Below, piece after piece: positions 8,724-16,537 of a DNA stretch of 64,000 nt. The translations under genes and the position numbers were made by a program. Numbering within the stretch: position 1 is the stretch's first letter; the number at the start of each line of letters is the position of its first letter. This DNA is from Lentibacillus lipolyticus (lineage in GTDB: Bacteria > Bacillota > Bacilli > Bacillales > Amphibacillaceae): NCBI GenBank assembly GCA_004145795.1, contig SEIO01000015.1, positions 1 to 64,000 of the forward strand, in the 5' to 3' direction. Below the pieces are notes generated by a model. The model had not been told where the DNA came from. It did not search any database and saw only the letters and a list, made by a program, of their open reading frames with translations.

Positions 8724-8765
8724 ACAGGCCGGCTCACATCCGTGAGTTCGGCCTGTTTCTTTTTC
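8724..8765 (+). terminator. Terminator-like hairpin without an assigned gene
   Basis: Stem ACAGGCCG / CGGCCTGT with an inner CTCAC / GTGAG, followed by TTCTTTTT. No plus-strand gene lies upstream, so it may end a transcript from the tandem repeat region or protect hit from read-through. Confidence 0.55.
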
Positions 8766-8800
8766 AGAAATTATATAAGGATACGAGCTTTTCTAACGGA

Positions 8801-8830
8801 TTGCTTTACTTCTCCCCTGTTTTCTATATA
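8801..8830 (+). promoter_or_regulatory. Probable hit promoter
   Basis: TTGCTT (8801-8806), 18 bases, TATATA (8825-8830). It lies 35 bases before the hit start. Confidence 0.5.
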
Positions 8831-8864
8831 CAATGGATAAAAAACAGTCAAGGAGTGATTAGGC

Positions 8865-9290
8865 ATGTCTCACGAGGATTGCATTTTTTGCAAAATCATT
8901 GATGGCGAAATCCCGTCAGCAAAAGTCTACGAAGATGACGACGTTTATGCATTTCTGGACATTTCCCAGGTAACGAAGGGACACACACTTGTTATCCCGA
9001 AGACACATACGAAAAACATCTATGAAACACCACCGGAAGTCGCCGGAAAACTGTTCGAACGGATTCCTAAAATAGCCGCGGCCATTAGAAGCACTTATCA
9101 GCCGATTGGCATGAATCTTTTAAACAATAACGAAAAACCAGCCGACCAGTCCGTATTCCACTTACATATCCACTTAATTCCGCGTTACGGAGAAAACGAC
9201 GGATTTTCATCAAACTGGACGGTGCACACAGATGACTACACACAGGATAACCTGCAGAAGATTGCAGCAGATATCCATGCTTCACTGTAA
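8865..9290 (+). CDS. hit: HIT-family protein Hit
   Basis: Histidine-triad nucleotide hydrolase (Hint branch), acting on purine nucleoside phosphoramidates or AMP-linked substrates. 141 residues; an N-terminal zinc-type CxxC in DCIFCKII and the triad FHLHIHLIPR, with the catalytic middle histidine. AAGGAG stands 9 bases before the ATG. It keeps its B. subtilis position next to ecsA. Its physiological substrate is not known. Confidence 0.93.
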   Translation: MSHEDCIFCKIIDGEIPSAKVYEDDDVYAFLDISQVTKGHTLVIPKTHTKNIYETPPEVAGKLFERIPKIAAAIRSTYQPIGMNLLNNNEKPADQSVFHLHIHLIPRYGENDGFSSNWTVHTDDYTQDNLQKIAADIHASL

Positions 9291-9328
9291 ATTTTAGAAA
9301 ATTATTGCTTTTTATTTTGCCGATTTTT

Positions 9329-9337
9329 TGTTATACT
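9329..9337 (+). promoter_or_regulatory. Extended -10 promoter of trpP
   Basis: TGT followed by TATACT (9332-9337). No convincing -35 hexamer. It leaves a leader of about 75 bases carrying the TRAP array. Confidence 0.45.
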
Positions 9338-9387
9338 GAAAACACAACTTTCGCGGCTGGCATCGAGGCACAGTCGGAAAGCAACAT

Positions 9388-9430
9388 TAGCTTAGCTGAG
9401 AAGAGGAGAGGTTAGAATTGAATACTAGAG
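9388..9430 (+). promoter_or_regulatory. TRAP (MtrB) binding array on trpP
   Basis: Six (T/G)AG triplets at exact 5-base intervals: TAG 9388, TAG 9393, GAG 9398, GAG 9403, GAG 9408, TAG 9413. One or two more (TAG 9426, GAG 9428) follow inside the gene. The array covers the ribosome binding site AGAGGAGAGG and ends three bases before the TTG start. TRAP loaded with tryptophan binds such (G/U)AG repeats; in B. subtilis trpP (yhaG) is controlled this way by blocking translation. The spacing is read from the sequence; the regulation is inferred from that homology. Confidence 0.85.
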
Positions 9431-9939
9431 TTTTGGTACTTTTATCGATGCTGCTGGGGATTGGAGCGGTTTTGCACTTTATCATTCCGCCATTCTTTTA
9501 CGGAATGAAGCCCGACATGCTGCTTTCCATGATGTTTCTGGGAATCATGTTGTTCCCGAAAGCAAAATACGTTGCCGTTTTATCGGTAGGAGCAGGTGTC
9601 ATTTCGGCGTTGACGACACAGACAGCCGGGGGACAGATTGCGAACATGATTGATAAACCGATTACTGGCATTCTGTTTTTTGGACTGTTGCTGCTTGTGA
9701 AAGACCGCTTAAACAGCAAAATAAATGTACCAGTGCTGACCGCAACTGGAACGATGATCAGCGGTTCTATCTTCCTGGCCGTCGCACTTTACATCATCGG
9801 GCTGATGGACGGTGCATTTCTACTGCTGTTTGCTACAGTTGTCCTGCCGGCAGCGGGGTTAAATGCAGTTTTCATGGTCGTTGTCTATCCAATTGTCCAG
9901 TCGATATTAAAACGGTCACAGCCGCTTAAAGCAGCCTAA
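9418..9939 (+). CDS. trpP: Tryptophan transporter TrpP
   Basis: Small membrane permease for tryptophan uptake (YhaG family). 173 residues with about five to six helices and few charged residues except short loops such as KPDM, PKAKY and KDRLNSK. The start is TTG at 9418, set by the upstream AGAGGAGAGG, and the transport gene stands in the yhaH-hit-ecs neighbourhood as in B. subtilis. The TRAP array over the ribosome binding site supports tryptophan as substrate. It ends in a terminator at 9961-9993. Confidence 0.9.
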   Translation: MNTRVLVLLSMLLGIGAVLHFIIPPFFYGMKPDMLLSMMFLGIMLFPKAKYVAVLSVGAGVISALTTQTAGGQIANMIDKPITGILFFGLLLLVKDRLNSKINVPVLTATGTMISGSIFLAVALYIIGLMDGAFLLLFATVVLPAAGLNAVFMVVVYPIVQSILKRSQPLKAA

Positions 9940-9960
9940 TTCAGGCTACAGCATCTACCC

Positions 9961-9993
9961 ATCCCCTGGCATTGGCTTGTCAGGGGATTTTTA
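9961..9993 (+). terminator. Terminator of trpP
   Basis: Stem ATCCCCTG / CAGGGGAT followed by five T. Confidence 0.75.
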
Positions 9994-10078
9994 GGCATAA
10001 CCGAAAGAGAAAAGCATTGTGTAACTGCAGACATGACTGGTGAGCAATACAGGAAAATGCGTAAGGGAGTGTAAGCCT

Positions 10079-10444
10079 ATGGCAAAAGGAAAATCATTTA
10101 TGCTTGGCATTGCTACTGGCGGTGCAGTTGGGGCTGCAGCTGCATTGTTCACGACACCCGAATCGGGTAAAAACCTGCGCAATCGGGCTAAAAGACAAGG
10201 CGTGGAATGGAAAGAATCGTTTGAAAAACTGAGGAATGACACTCTTCACTTGAAAGAACGGATCACGCAAACATCCAAAGAAGGCGCAGTACTCATCAAA
10301 GAATTGACCCAGGAAATGAAAAGTTCCGTTGAAACATGGAAAGAGACGGTGGAACCGCACCAGGAAAACATCCAGGAATACTTGGTCCAAATCGAATCCA
10401 GCCTGAAGGAACTGGAAGACAAAGTAGAAAACCAAAAAAATTAG
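10079..10444 (+). CDS. yhaH: YtxH-domain protein YhaH
   Basis: Small protein of the YtxH family. 121 residues; a glycine/alanine-rich membrane segment at about 9-25 (GIATGGAVGAAAALFTTPESGK, shown here only as its family hallmark of short G/A helix and TPxSGK) followed by a charged coiled coil to the end. The start at 10079 follows GGGAG; the longer frame upstream has none. General-stress or osmotic functions are proposed for the family, but the molecular role is unknown. Position next to trpP matches B. subtilis yhaH. Confidence 0.85.
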   Translation: MAKGKSFMLGIATGGAVGAAAALFTTPESGKNLRNRAKRQGVEWKESFEKLRNDTLHLKERITQTSKEGAVLIKELTQEMKSSVETWKETVEPHQENIQEYLVQIESSLKELEDKVENQKN

Positions 10445-10445
10445 A

Positions 10446-10495
10446 AAAACACTCCTCCAGCTGCTCTCTGAAGGCAGCCGGAGGGGTGTTTTATT
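10446..10495 (+). terminator. Terminator of yhaH
   Basis: Long stem AACACTCCTCCAGCTGC / GCAGCCGGAGGGGTGTT followed by TTATTATT. Confidence 0.8.
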
Positions 10496-10589
10496 ATTGG
10501 CCATTTCGTAATCTTTATTGTCAGCACAGTTGATAGAAAATGCATCGTAACCTAAATGGAAGACTGGTCTACCACACTATAACAGAGTG

Positions 10590-11045
10590 GCGTTGAATTC
10601 CGCTCCGGGCAGTCGCTTTCCGCGGGCACGGCTTCAGCCTCGGGCCAACAGGACGTTGGTCACAAAGGCGTTGCCACAGGACGTGGTGGCGTTCTTAGCC
10701 TTTGAACCACGCTTCCTGCGGGGTCTTCGGACACGTGCTGTTCCCGCAGGACAAGGAAGGCTACGGCAGCGTTACATCTTCGTTAGAAAAAGTGCTTTCC
10801 TTTTTCGAGGAGTCGACTGCCCTCGCTCCAATCAACCATCGAAATATCAGTTAGTTCATCATTAGTAATAAATGAAATTGTTAAGCACAAACCAGCGGAG
10901 GAAATACACGGAGACTCCTGCGGGAAATGGGAGATCGGTGAGACCCCGCAGAACAGAGTTCGAGGAGGCTCACCACTCCCCCGCGGAAAGCGTAGTGTAT
11001 TTCCGTAGCGGTGGTCTAACACTCATACAAAACTATGTCGCATTA
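10590..11045. repeat. Composite intergenic repeat, copy C (most complete)
   Basis: Left module: outer stem GGGCAGTCG (about 10607-10615) / CGACTGCCC (about 10813-10821), with nested hairpins CCAAC-AGGAC-GTTGG at 10645-10659 and CCAC-AGGAC-GTGG at 10674-10686 inside CAAAGG / CCTTTG. Right module: outer stem GGAAATACAC / GTGTATTTCC around the CTCCTGCGGGA core. Ends with TCTAACACTCATACAAAAC, whose inverted version forms the left edge of copy B. The reading frames across it are by-products. The rest of 10496-11160 shows nothing else. Confidence 0.85.
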
Positions 11046-11159
11046 TATACAAATTGTTCAGCAGGGTTTCATTCTCTAGCATGACGCAAAAACCAACAGT
11101 CTTTTAGAAAACAGCCTGTGCATTAAACCATAGATTCATTGGATAATCGTTCCTAATAA

Positions 11160-11192
11160 GAAAAAGGCTGCCCCATCCTATGAGACAGCCTT
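11160..11192 (-). terminator. Terminator of the opuAA-AB-AC operon
   Basis: On the minus strand AGGCTG ... CAGCCT stem followed by TTTTTC, 25 bases after the opuAC stop. Confidence 0.75.
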
Positions 11193-11216
11193 GTTATATG
11201 TCTGATGCGTTATAGT

Positions 11217-12179
11217 TTACTCACCGATGCCTTCAGTCCATTTTTCCAGAAGATCTTGGTTATCTTCAAGGAATTGGCTGGCTGCATCAGCTGGTTCTGC
11301 ACCCTTATTGATTTCAACCAGAAGTTTGTTCTCCATTTCTGTGTCGTAATCTTCAGTAATGCGCTTCACGATTTTATATGCTGCTGGAGAGTCTTCTTTG
11401 AAGCTTGTGTGTGCAATAGCTTCGATACGGTCACCTTCACCACCGTATACTTCTTTAGGGTCCTCAAGCATCTTTAGATCCATTTCTGCAAACATCCAGT
11501 GTGGTTTCCAGCCTGGAACAATAATTGGCTCTTCATTTTCAATTTTCGTCTCTAGTTCGGACAGCATGGCACCTTCAGAGCTTGATTGCAGTTCCCAATT
11601 ATCCAGCCCATATTCCTCAATTGCTGTTTGGGTGTTCTGCATGACTCCCGCACCCGGATCAATACCGGTGATTGTCCAATCAACTGCTTCACCCAATTCT
11701 TCATTGCCTTTCAAATCTTCAACAGATTCAATATCCATATAGGATGGAACCGTCATGGCAAGTGGAGCTTTGTCAACAAATGCACCGATAACTTCCACAT
11801 CGTCCTGGTATTGTTCCCAGTAGGACTGGTGAGTGGCTGGCAGCCATGACGCTGTCATAAACGATGTATCATCGTTGGCAACACTTGTCCACATCGAACC
11901 AGCATCAACCTGTTTCGTTTCCACAGTGTATCCTGCTTCTTCCAAAACTTGCTGAACCAACGGTGTACGAGCAATAGCGCCTGCCCATGCAACGTAAGGG
12001 ACAGTCAGTTCGGATTCACCAAGTTCTACACCACTGCTGCTGTCACCATTGTCACCGTTGCCACTGTCGCCGGAGCCGCCATCATTTTCTTCTTCGCTAT
12101 CTCCACCGCCACAGGCAACTAAGGTAATTGCCAACACAAGGGCTGCGGCTAAGCCCAAAAATCTAAATTTCTTTAACAT
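11217..12179 (-). CDS. opuAC: Glycine betaine ABC transporter substrate-binding lipoprotein OpuAC
   Basis: Extracytoplasmic receptor that hands glycine betaine (or proline betaine) to the OpuA importer. 320 residues. Lipoprotein signal peptide with lipobox LVAC, lipidated C23, then a flexible linker of Ser, Gly, Asp and Asn to about residue 52. The mature part has the OpuAC fold with the tryptophans expected for a trimethylammonium box (YVAWAG, SWLPATH, PGWKPHW). AAGGAGG lies 10 bases before the ATG. Last of three genes; a strong hairpin at 12219-12253 separates it from opuAB. The highly acidic linker suits a halotolerant host. Confidence 0.93.
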   Translation of the reverse strand: MLKKFRFLGLAAALVLAITLVACGGGDSEEENDGGSGDSGNGDNGDSSSGVELGESELTVPYVAWAGAIARTPLVQQVLEEAGYTVETKQVDAGSMWTSVANDDTSFMTASWLPATHQSYWEQYQDDVEVIGAFVDKAPLAMTVPSYMDIESVEDLKGNEELGEAVDWTITGIDPGAGVMQNTQTAIEEYGLDNWELQSSSEGAMLSELETKIENEEPIIVPGWKPHWMFAEMDLKMLEDPKEVYGGEGDRIEAIAHTSFKEDSPAAYKIVKRITEDYDTEMENKLLVEINKGAEPADAASQFLEDNQDLLEKWTEGIGE

Positions 12180-12218
12180 AAGAAATTGACCTCCTTAAAA
12201 TAATAATTTTATATGTCT

Positions 12219-12253
12219 CGGGTCTCCACATCATAAATGATGCAGAGAACCCG
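12219..12253 (-). other. Intercistronic hairpin between opuAB and opuAC
   Basis: Strong inverted repeat: CGGGTCTC / GAGAACCCG with inner CATCAT / ATGATG. No T run follows on the minus strand, so it is more likely an mRNA-stabilising or processing element than a terminator. It could raise the level of the binding protein over the membrane parts. Confidence 0.6.
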
Positions 12254-12262
12254 TAAACACGC

Positions 12263-13102
12263 TTAGTTTTTATTTGCGCCTTGCGTAATGCGGTCAAGCA
12301 GCATCGCAAGAATAACCAGTGATAGTCCACCTTCAAAACCAGGTCCGATTGCAACCTGTGTTACAGCTCTGTATACAACCGTACCAAGACCGGGTGCCCC
12401 TACCATGGAGGCAATGACAACCATTGATAATGAAAGCATAATCGTTTGGTTAATACCTGCCATAATGGTTGACATGGCAAGCGGTATTTGCACTTTTGTC
12501 AACCGCTGACCGGTCGATGAACCAAATGCATTGGATGCTTCAATAAGTTCCTGATCGACCTGCCGGATACCGAGGTTTGTAAGCCTTACAGTCGGTGGCA
12601 TGGAGAAAATAATGGTCGCAACAACACCTGGCACCATGCCAAGGCTAAAGAAGACAACTGCCGGAATCAAATAAACAAAGGCAGGCATCGTCTGCATGAA
12701 GTCAAGAATAGGCGTTATAATAGCCTGAACAGACCCTTTCTGCGACATCCAAATACCAATTGGAATACCAATAATCATGGAAATTAAAACAGATATAACA
12801 ACAAGTGAAATGGTTTCAACAAGCTCTGGCCAGTAGCCAAGATTGTTGATAAGACCAAGCCCTATAAGTGCAAAGAGGCCCAGTTTCCAGTTCACTGCCC
12901 ACCATGCAAGTAATGCAATCAAAATGATTAACACTATCGGCGGTGCTAATTCCATCAGCAAAACAAAATTTTCTGTTACAAATTCGATAACGGTTGAAAC
13001 GGTATCGAACAGTGCTGAAAAATAGGTTGTCAAAAAGTCAACAAATGCTTCAATCCATTCCGCCAGTGGCAATTTGGGGAAAAGCTGACCGGAATTATCC
13101 AT
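12263..13102 (-). CDS. opuAB: Glycine betaine ABC transporter permease OpuAB
   Basis: Membrane subunit of the OpuA importer. 279 residues. The N-terminal amphipathic helix PLAEWIEAFVDFLTTYF is typical of OpuAB. About seven to eight membrane helices follow, with the EAA coupling motif EASNAFGSSTGQRLTKVQIPLAMSTIMAG. The ATG overlaps the end of opuAA by 8 bases, so the genes are coupled. Closest paralogue in the window is the permease at 53940-54797. Confidence 0.93.
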   Translation of the reverse strand: MDNSGQLFPKLPLAEWIEAFVDFLTTYFSALFDTVSTVIEFVTENFVLLMELAPPIVLIILIALLAWWAVNWKLGLFALIGLGLINNLGYWPELVETISLVVISVLISMIIGIPIGIWMSQKGSVQAIITPILDFMQTMPAFVYLIPAVVFFSLGMVPGVVATIIFSMPPTVRLTNLGIRQVDQELIEASNAFGSSTGQRLTKVQIPLAMSTIMAGINQTIMLSLSMVVIASMVGAPGLGTVVYRAVTQVAIGPGFEGGLSLVILAMLLDRITQGANKN

Positions 13103-14309
13103 TGATTCCTACACCCCCATTTCCATTCAGTACATCATCATTACCGGCTAATGCACCGATTACGGAACCGCGAACAACAATTCCAACAAGTCTTCCATCT
13201 TCATCAACAACCGAAAGCGGTGCCTTATCATCGGCCATTGGTTCAAATGCATCTGCAAGCAAGGTATCCGTTTGAACTGTTGGTATATCGGAAATCAGAA
13301 CTTCACTAAGCCCTTTATCCTCTTTCGCTGCTTTCGCTGCCTCATCTGCTGTCACATAGCCAAGTAATTTTTTCTTTTTGTCCACGACGTAAATCGTAGA
13401 AACGCCGCTGTCTTTCATCAGTCTTAAGGCAACATTGGCACCTCTGTCCACGGATATACTCTCCGCCCGTTTCATGACATGGCCGGCCGTGAGCACTTTC
13501 GCCAGATCAACATCTTCCACGAAGCGTTCCACGTAATCATTGGCCGGTTCCATTAAAATCTCCTCAGCTGTGCCAACTTGCACGATGCTTCCATCTTTCA
13601 TCAGCGCAATTCTGTCACCGATGCGAAGTGCTTCGTTCAAATCGTGTGTAATGAAAATAATCGTCTTATGCACAGACTGCTGTAAGTCCATCAGCTCATC
13701 TTGCATATCTTTACGGATAAGCGGATCCAATGCGCTGAACGCCTCATCCATCAGGAGAATTTCAGGATCGTTGGCGAGTGCCCTTGCCAGGCCAACACGC
13801 TGCTGCATACCGCCGGAAAGCTCACTTGGATACTTGTCCATATAACCGCCAAGACCGACCAGTTCGAGCGCCTCGCTCGCTTTTTTGGCACGTTCTTCTT
13901 TATCAATCCCCTGGATTTCCAAGCCATACTCCGCATTTTTTTGAATCGTTTTATGCGGAAGAAGTGCAAAGTTTTGGAAAACCATGCTCATTTTCTTCCT
14001 GCGCATATCCCGCAGCTGTTCTTTATTCATTTCCGTAATGTTTTCATCACCTAGCCATACATCGCCTGATGTTGGCTCAATCAGTCGGTTCAGCATACGG
14101 ACTAGAGTAGATTTCCCGCTTCCGGACAACCCCATAATGACAAAGACTTCTCCGTCCTGAACCTCGAATGAAGCCTGGTTGACACCAACCGTCATCCCAG
14201 TCAGTTCAAGAATTTCATCCTTAGATTTATTTTCTTCCAGATACTTCACAGCCTGTTTCGGGCGTCTGCCGAAAATCTTTGTCAGTTTATCTACCTTAAT
14301 AGTACTCAT
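13095..14309 (-). CDS. opuAA: Glycine betaine ABC transporter ATPase OpuAA
   Basis: ATPase of the OpuA osmolyte importer. 404 residues. ABC domain at about 40-275: Walker [10 protein letters not shown] (60-68), signature LSGGMQQR, Walker B LLMDEAFSALDP and H-loop ITHD. Two CBS domains fill the C-terminus (about 280-400); in OpuA these sense ionic strength together with the membrane. A 48-codon frame upstream ends with TGA overlapping this ATG (ATGA), so translation of opuAA may depend on it. The ribosome binding site AGAGAGGTG lies inside that small frame. Confidence 0.94.
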   Translation of the reverse strand: MSTIKVDKLTKIFGRRPKQAVKYLEENKSKDEILELTGMTVGVNQASFEVQDGEVFVIMGLSGSGKSTLVRMLNRLIEPTSGDVWLGDENITEMNKEQLRDMRRKKMSMVFQNFALLPHKTIQKNAEYGLEIQGIDKEERAKKASEALELVGLGGYMDKYPSELSGGMQQRVGLARALANDPEILLMDEAFSALDPLIRKDMQDELMDLQQSVHKTIIFITHDLNEALRIGDRIALMKDGSIVQVGTAEEILMEPANDYVERFVEDVDLAKVLTAGHVMKRAESISVDRGANVALRLMKDSGVSTIYVVDKKKKLLGYVTADEAAKAAKEDKGLSEVLISDIPTVQTDTLLADAFEPMADDKAPLSVVDEDGRLVGIVVRGSVIGALAGNDDVLNGNGGVGING

Positions 14310-14452
14310 TCTTTCACCTCTCTTAACCCAGGAACCCTAGCTTTGGGGTTCGATCTTTTTTCTGAACCTGTTCTGCCGCCTGCAAGTAGTGCTGGCTTTT
14401 CCAGGATAGCAGATTGATAGATTTTTCCTATGTCTGTAGAGTCATCTATCAC
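14306..14452 (-). CDS. Possible 48-residue leader or small protein coupled to opuAA
   Basis: Open frame of 48 codons starting with GTG at 14452, with GGGGG about 8 bases upstream, and ending in TGA that overlaps the opuAA start as ATGA. It begins MIDDSTDIGKIYQSAILEKP and ends in a basic stretch; it has no membrane segment and I do not recognise a family. A hairpin GAACCC / GGGTTC sits near its 3' end just before the opuAA ribosome binding site. It may be a translated leader that tunes opuAA, or a small protein. It may also be a chance frame in a long 5' leader; the good start signal and exact coupling argue for translation. Confidence 0.45.
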   Translation of the reverse strand: MIDDSTDIGKIYQSAILEKPALLAGGRTGSEKRSNPKARVPGLREVKE

Positions 14453-14606
14453 ACCGCTTTCCCCCTTCTTCTTTTTTTCTGTTTTCTTTAACTTAACGAG
14501 GGGTAAAAGTCTTGGTCCTTTTCTATCAGATTAAATTTATAAAACGAAACCAAATCTATCATTTGGCTACGATTTAAAATTAACCGCCCCGTTTCGTCTT
14601 CCACTC

Positions 14607-14635
14607 TTAATACTATATATTGAATGGTATGTAAA
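14607..14635 (-). promoter_or_regulatory. Promoter of the opuAA operon
   Basis: On the minus strand TTTACA (14630-14635), 17 bases, TATTAA (14607-14612). Transcription would start near 14600, giving a leader of about 290 bases before opuAA that holds the 48-codon frame. Confidence 0.6.
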
Positions 14636-14677
14636 CTTCAAATAGTAAATACCGTTGATTTCGTACGTTTTTTTCAT

Positions 14678-14703
14678 ACAGTTTGAACTGTACAACATTG
14701 TAC
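14678..14703. promoter_or_regulatory. Two overlapping palindromes, candidate GbsR-type operator
   Basis: ACAGTTTGAACTGT (14678-14691; 6-bp arms) runs into GTACAACATTGTAC (14690-14703; 6-bp arms). They lie between the minus-strand opuA promoter (-35 at 14630) and the divergent GbsR-type gene (14817), about 78 bases upstream of the opuA start point. Symmetry is seen; the binding protein is inferred from position only. The remainder of 14453-14816 is AT-rich leader and regulator upstream sequence. Confidence 0.45.
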
Positions 14704-14816
14704 GGGTTTACTCTTTAAGTTTCTCCCTTTTCCGCCAATTTGCTTGGCAACTTGTAGTTTTTAATACCGGCAAATTTGATGTAACCTTAGTATAACAGTG
14801 CTTATAGGGGGATTGT

Positions 14817-15287
14817 ATGTACGGGTCTACTACTGAAAATTTCACGAACAAAATAATTATCGAGTTTGCCAAAACTATTGAAATGTTCGGCTTGTCCCCG
14901 GCCGAGGCAAGGCTATTTGTTTATTTGTATCTGCAGGAGGAACCACAGACATTGGATGGAATGGGCGAAGCGCTGGGGAAGAGCAAGACATCTATAAGTA
15001 CAAGCATCCGCAGCTTGTCGGACTCCAACCTTGTCACACGTGTCTGGAAAAAAGGCGTACGAAAAGATCTATATGAGGCGAACACACAATTATTCCGAAC
15101 GTTTATGAACAACTATGTGAATAAATGGCTGGATGCCTCCAGTCATCAGAAGGACTCTCTTGAAGACATACGGGAGGAGCTTGAAAGCCGCACAGTAAGC
15201 CATAAAGCGTTAGCTAATAATCTTGATGACATCATCGACTTCCACAAACAAATTGATACATCTTTCCGCCAGTTGAACAGTGAATGA
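14817..15287 (+). CDS. GbsR/MarR-type transcriptional regulator, probably of opuA
   Basis: DNA-binding regulator of the GbsR family (winged helix of the MarR type), the family that senses choline or glycine betaine and controls osmolyte genes such as opuA, opuB, opuC and gbsAB. 156 residues. The winged helix spans about 20-95, with MGEALGKSKTSISTSIRSLS as recognition region and the wing at VWKKGVRKDLYEA; a C-terminal helical part follows. ATG 14817 has AGGGGG at 6 bases. It is divergent from the opuA operon, which is the usual arrangement of a local repressor. A second member of the family is at 19086-19664. Confidence 0.85.
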   Translation: MYGSTTENFTNKIIIEFAKTIEMFGLSPAEARLFVYLYLQEEPQTLDGMGEALGKSKTSISTSIRSLSDSNLVTRVWKKGVRKDLYEANTQLFRTFMNNYVNKWLDASSHQKDSLEDIREELESRTVSHKALANNLDDIIDFHKQIDTSFRQLNSE

Positions 15288-15326
15288 CTGCTATTCACTT
15301 TTCATCTTGCAGTGCATTTTACTGTT

Positions 15327-15677
15327 TCACCCCACTGACCTCCCGTTTTCCTTTAAAATCCGCATAAACTCATTCATCAAAGAGGGATAGTATCCTTCTT
15401 TTTTTAATGCAATAATGACTTTATCAGGATGCAATTTGGCATTAAGCATACCCGCAAAATGCAGAAGAAGAGATGTGAAGTCCAATAACCCATCTTTCTT
15501 TTGGGCCTTATATTGCTTATTCAGGTTTTCCAAAAGCTCGAATAATTCATCGTATTCCTGTTTACTAATATTATTTTCAATAATCATTCGGATGAACGGA
15601 TACTGCTCCATGTCCAAAGTCGTTGTCAGCAAATGAATATGAAAAGCTTTTGTTGAACTATCTTTTTTATTCTCCAC
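15327..15677 (-). CDS. yhaI: DUF1878 protein YhaI
   Basis: Small cytoplasmic protein of the DUF1878 family, about the length of B. subtilis YhaI (113); here 116 residues. Start is GTG at 15677, which has TGGAGG 9 bases upstream; the longer frame starting at 15716 would place that site inside the gene. All-helical by composition, with no membrane segment and no catalytic motif I can name. The place between the regulator and the DUF3267 gene agrees with B. subtilis gene order. Function unknown. Confidence 0.75.
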   Translation of the reverse strand: MENKKDSSTKAFHIHLLTTTLDMEQYPFIRMIIENNISKQEYDELFELLENLNKQYKAQKKDGLLDFTSLLLHFAGMLNAKLHPDKVIIALKKEGYYPSLMNEFMRILKENGRSVG

Positions 15678-15779
15678 ATGAACCAGCCTCCAGCCCAATA
15701 TTATCAAGCATTGCAAACGATTGATATGGCAGTATTTCCAGCCGCATTAAAAATGGGCATAATTTTTCCTGAAAACCTA

Positions 15780-15808
15780 TTGCTTTTTGCGTGTTTCCGT
15801 ACTATTAT
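15780..15808 (+). promoter_or_regulatory. Promoter of the DUF3267 gene
   Basis: TTGCTT (15780-15785), 17 bases, TATTAT (15803-15808), 45 bases before the ATG. Confidence 0.65.
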
Positions 15809-15852
15809 CTTAGAGGAAAATCGGATTTATAAATACAGGGAGGGGATCAAAA

Positions 15853-16395
15853 ATGAATTGCCTTAAAATCATTAATTTAAATAAACAGTATGGACTGAAT
15901 CGGTTGTATCTGCAATCATTTTTGACTGGCCTCTTAGCCTTTGTGTTTCTATATGTCCCGATTTCAATTAAGCATGGCATGGCCGATTTAGATGAGTCTG
16001 GTATTTTTCCGCTCTTAACAGCGATTCTTTTCATGCCGTTCATCCATGTGTTCATGCACATGCTGCCGCTGATTATGATAAATAAACAAGCACGGCTGAT
16101 ATATAAACAAAATACCATTTTCTTTTCTAATATCAATTATTATACAAAAAAATATGTATCTAAAAAAGCATCACTGCTGGCTGCGGTTTCACCTACACTT
16201 TTAATTACCGTACCCGGTGTGATGGCAGCGTATTTCTTTAGCGACTATTATGTATACTTCTTGATTTTCACATCGATTCATATTGGGATGACCTTTACGG
16301 ACTTCCTGTATATCCTATATATTTCGAAAGCGCCCAAGGGAGCATATATCGAAAACAGCAATAATGAGATTGCCATCCTTGTCAAATCATCATAA
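15853..16395 (+). CDS. DUF3267 membrane protein (zincin-like fold), YhaJ-like
   Basis: Membrane protein of the DUF3267 family, predicted to be related to zinc metallopeptidases. 180 residues and four likely helices (about 24-38, 55-78, 108-128, 130-152). The region of the metal motif reads FIHVFMHMLPL: HxxxH is kept, but the glutamate of HExxH is replaced by valine, so proteolytic activity is doubtful. GGGAGG stands 7 bases before the ATG. The gene has its own promoter and terminator. In B. subtilis the yhaJ gene of this family sits at the same place. Confidence 0.75.
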   Translation: MNCLKIINLNKQYGLNRLYLQSFLTGLLAFVFLYVPISIKHGMADLDESGIFPLLTAILFMPFIHVFMHMLPLIMINKQARLIYKQNTIFFSNINYYTKKYVSKKASLLAAVSPTLLITVPGVMAAYFFSDYYVYFLIFTSIHIGMTFTDFLYILYISKAPKGAYIENSNNEIAILVKSS

Positions 16396-16400
16396 CTGTA

Positions 16401-16450
16401 AAAAACCGGGCATAACCTCGCTTATGGGGAATCAGATGCCCGGTTTTTTT
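16401..16450 (+). terminator. Terminator after the DUF3267 gene
   Basis: Stem AAACCGGGCAT / ATGCCCGGTTT and a run of seven T. Confidence 0.8.
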
Positions 16451-16537
16451 ATACCCTAAACGTTAATTTACTCTGTTCATGTCATTCAACTTTTGGTACA
16501 GTGTAAACGATGGATGATTTCGTAAGGGGGTTTTTGC

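Noticed and set aside
10587-11084. Frames of 70-92 codons across repeat copy C
   Set aside because: They read through the composite repeat and are not conserved in phase in copy B.
15853-16395. Active M48-type or site-2 protease
   Set aside because: The HExxH motif is broken (HVFMH), so I do not call it a protease.
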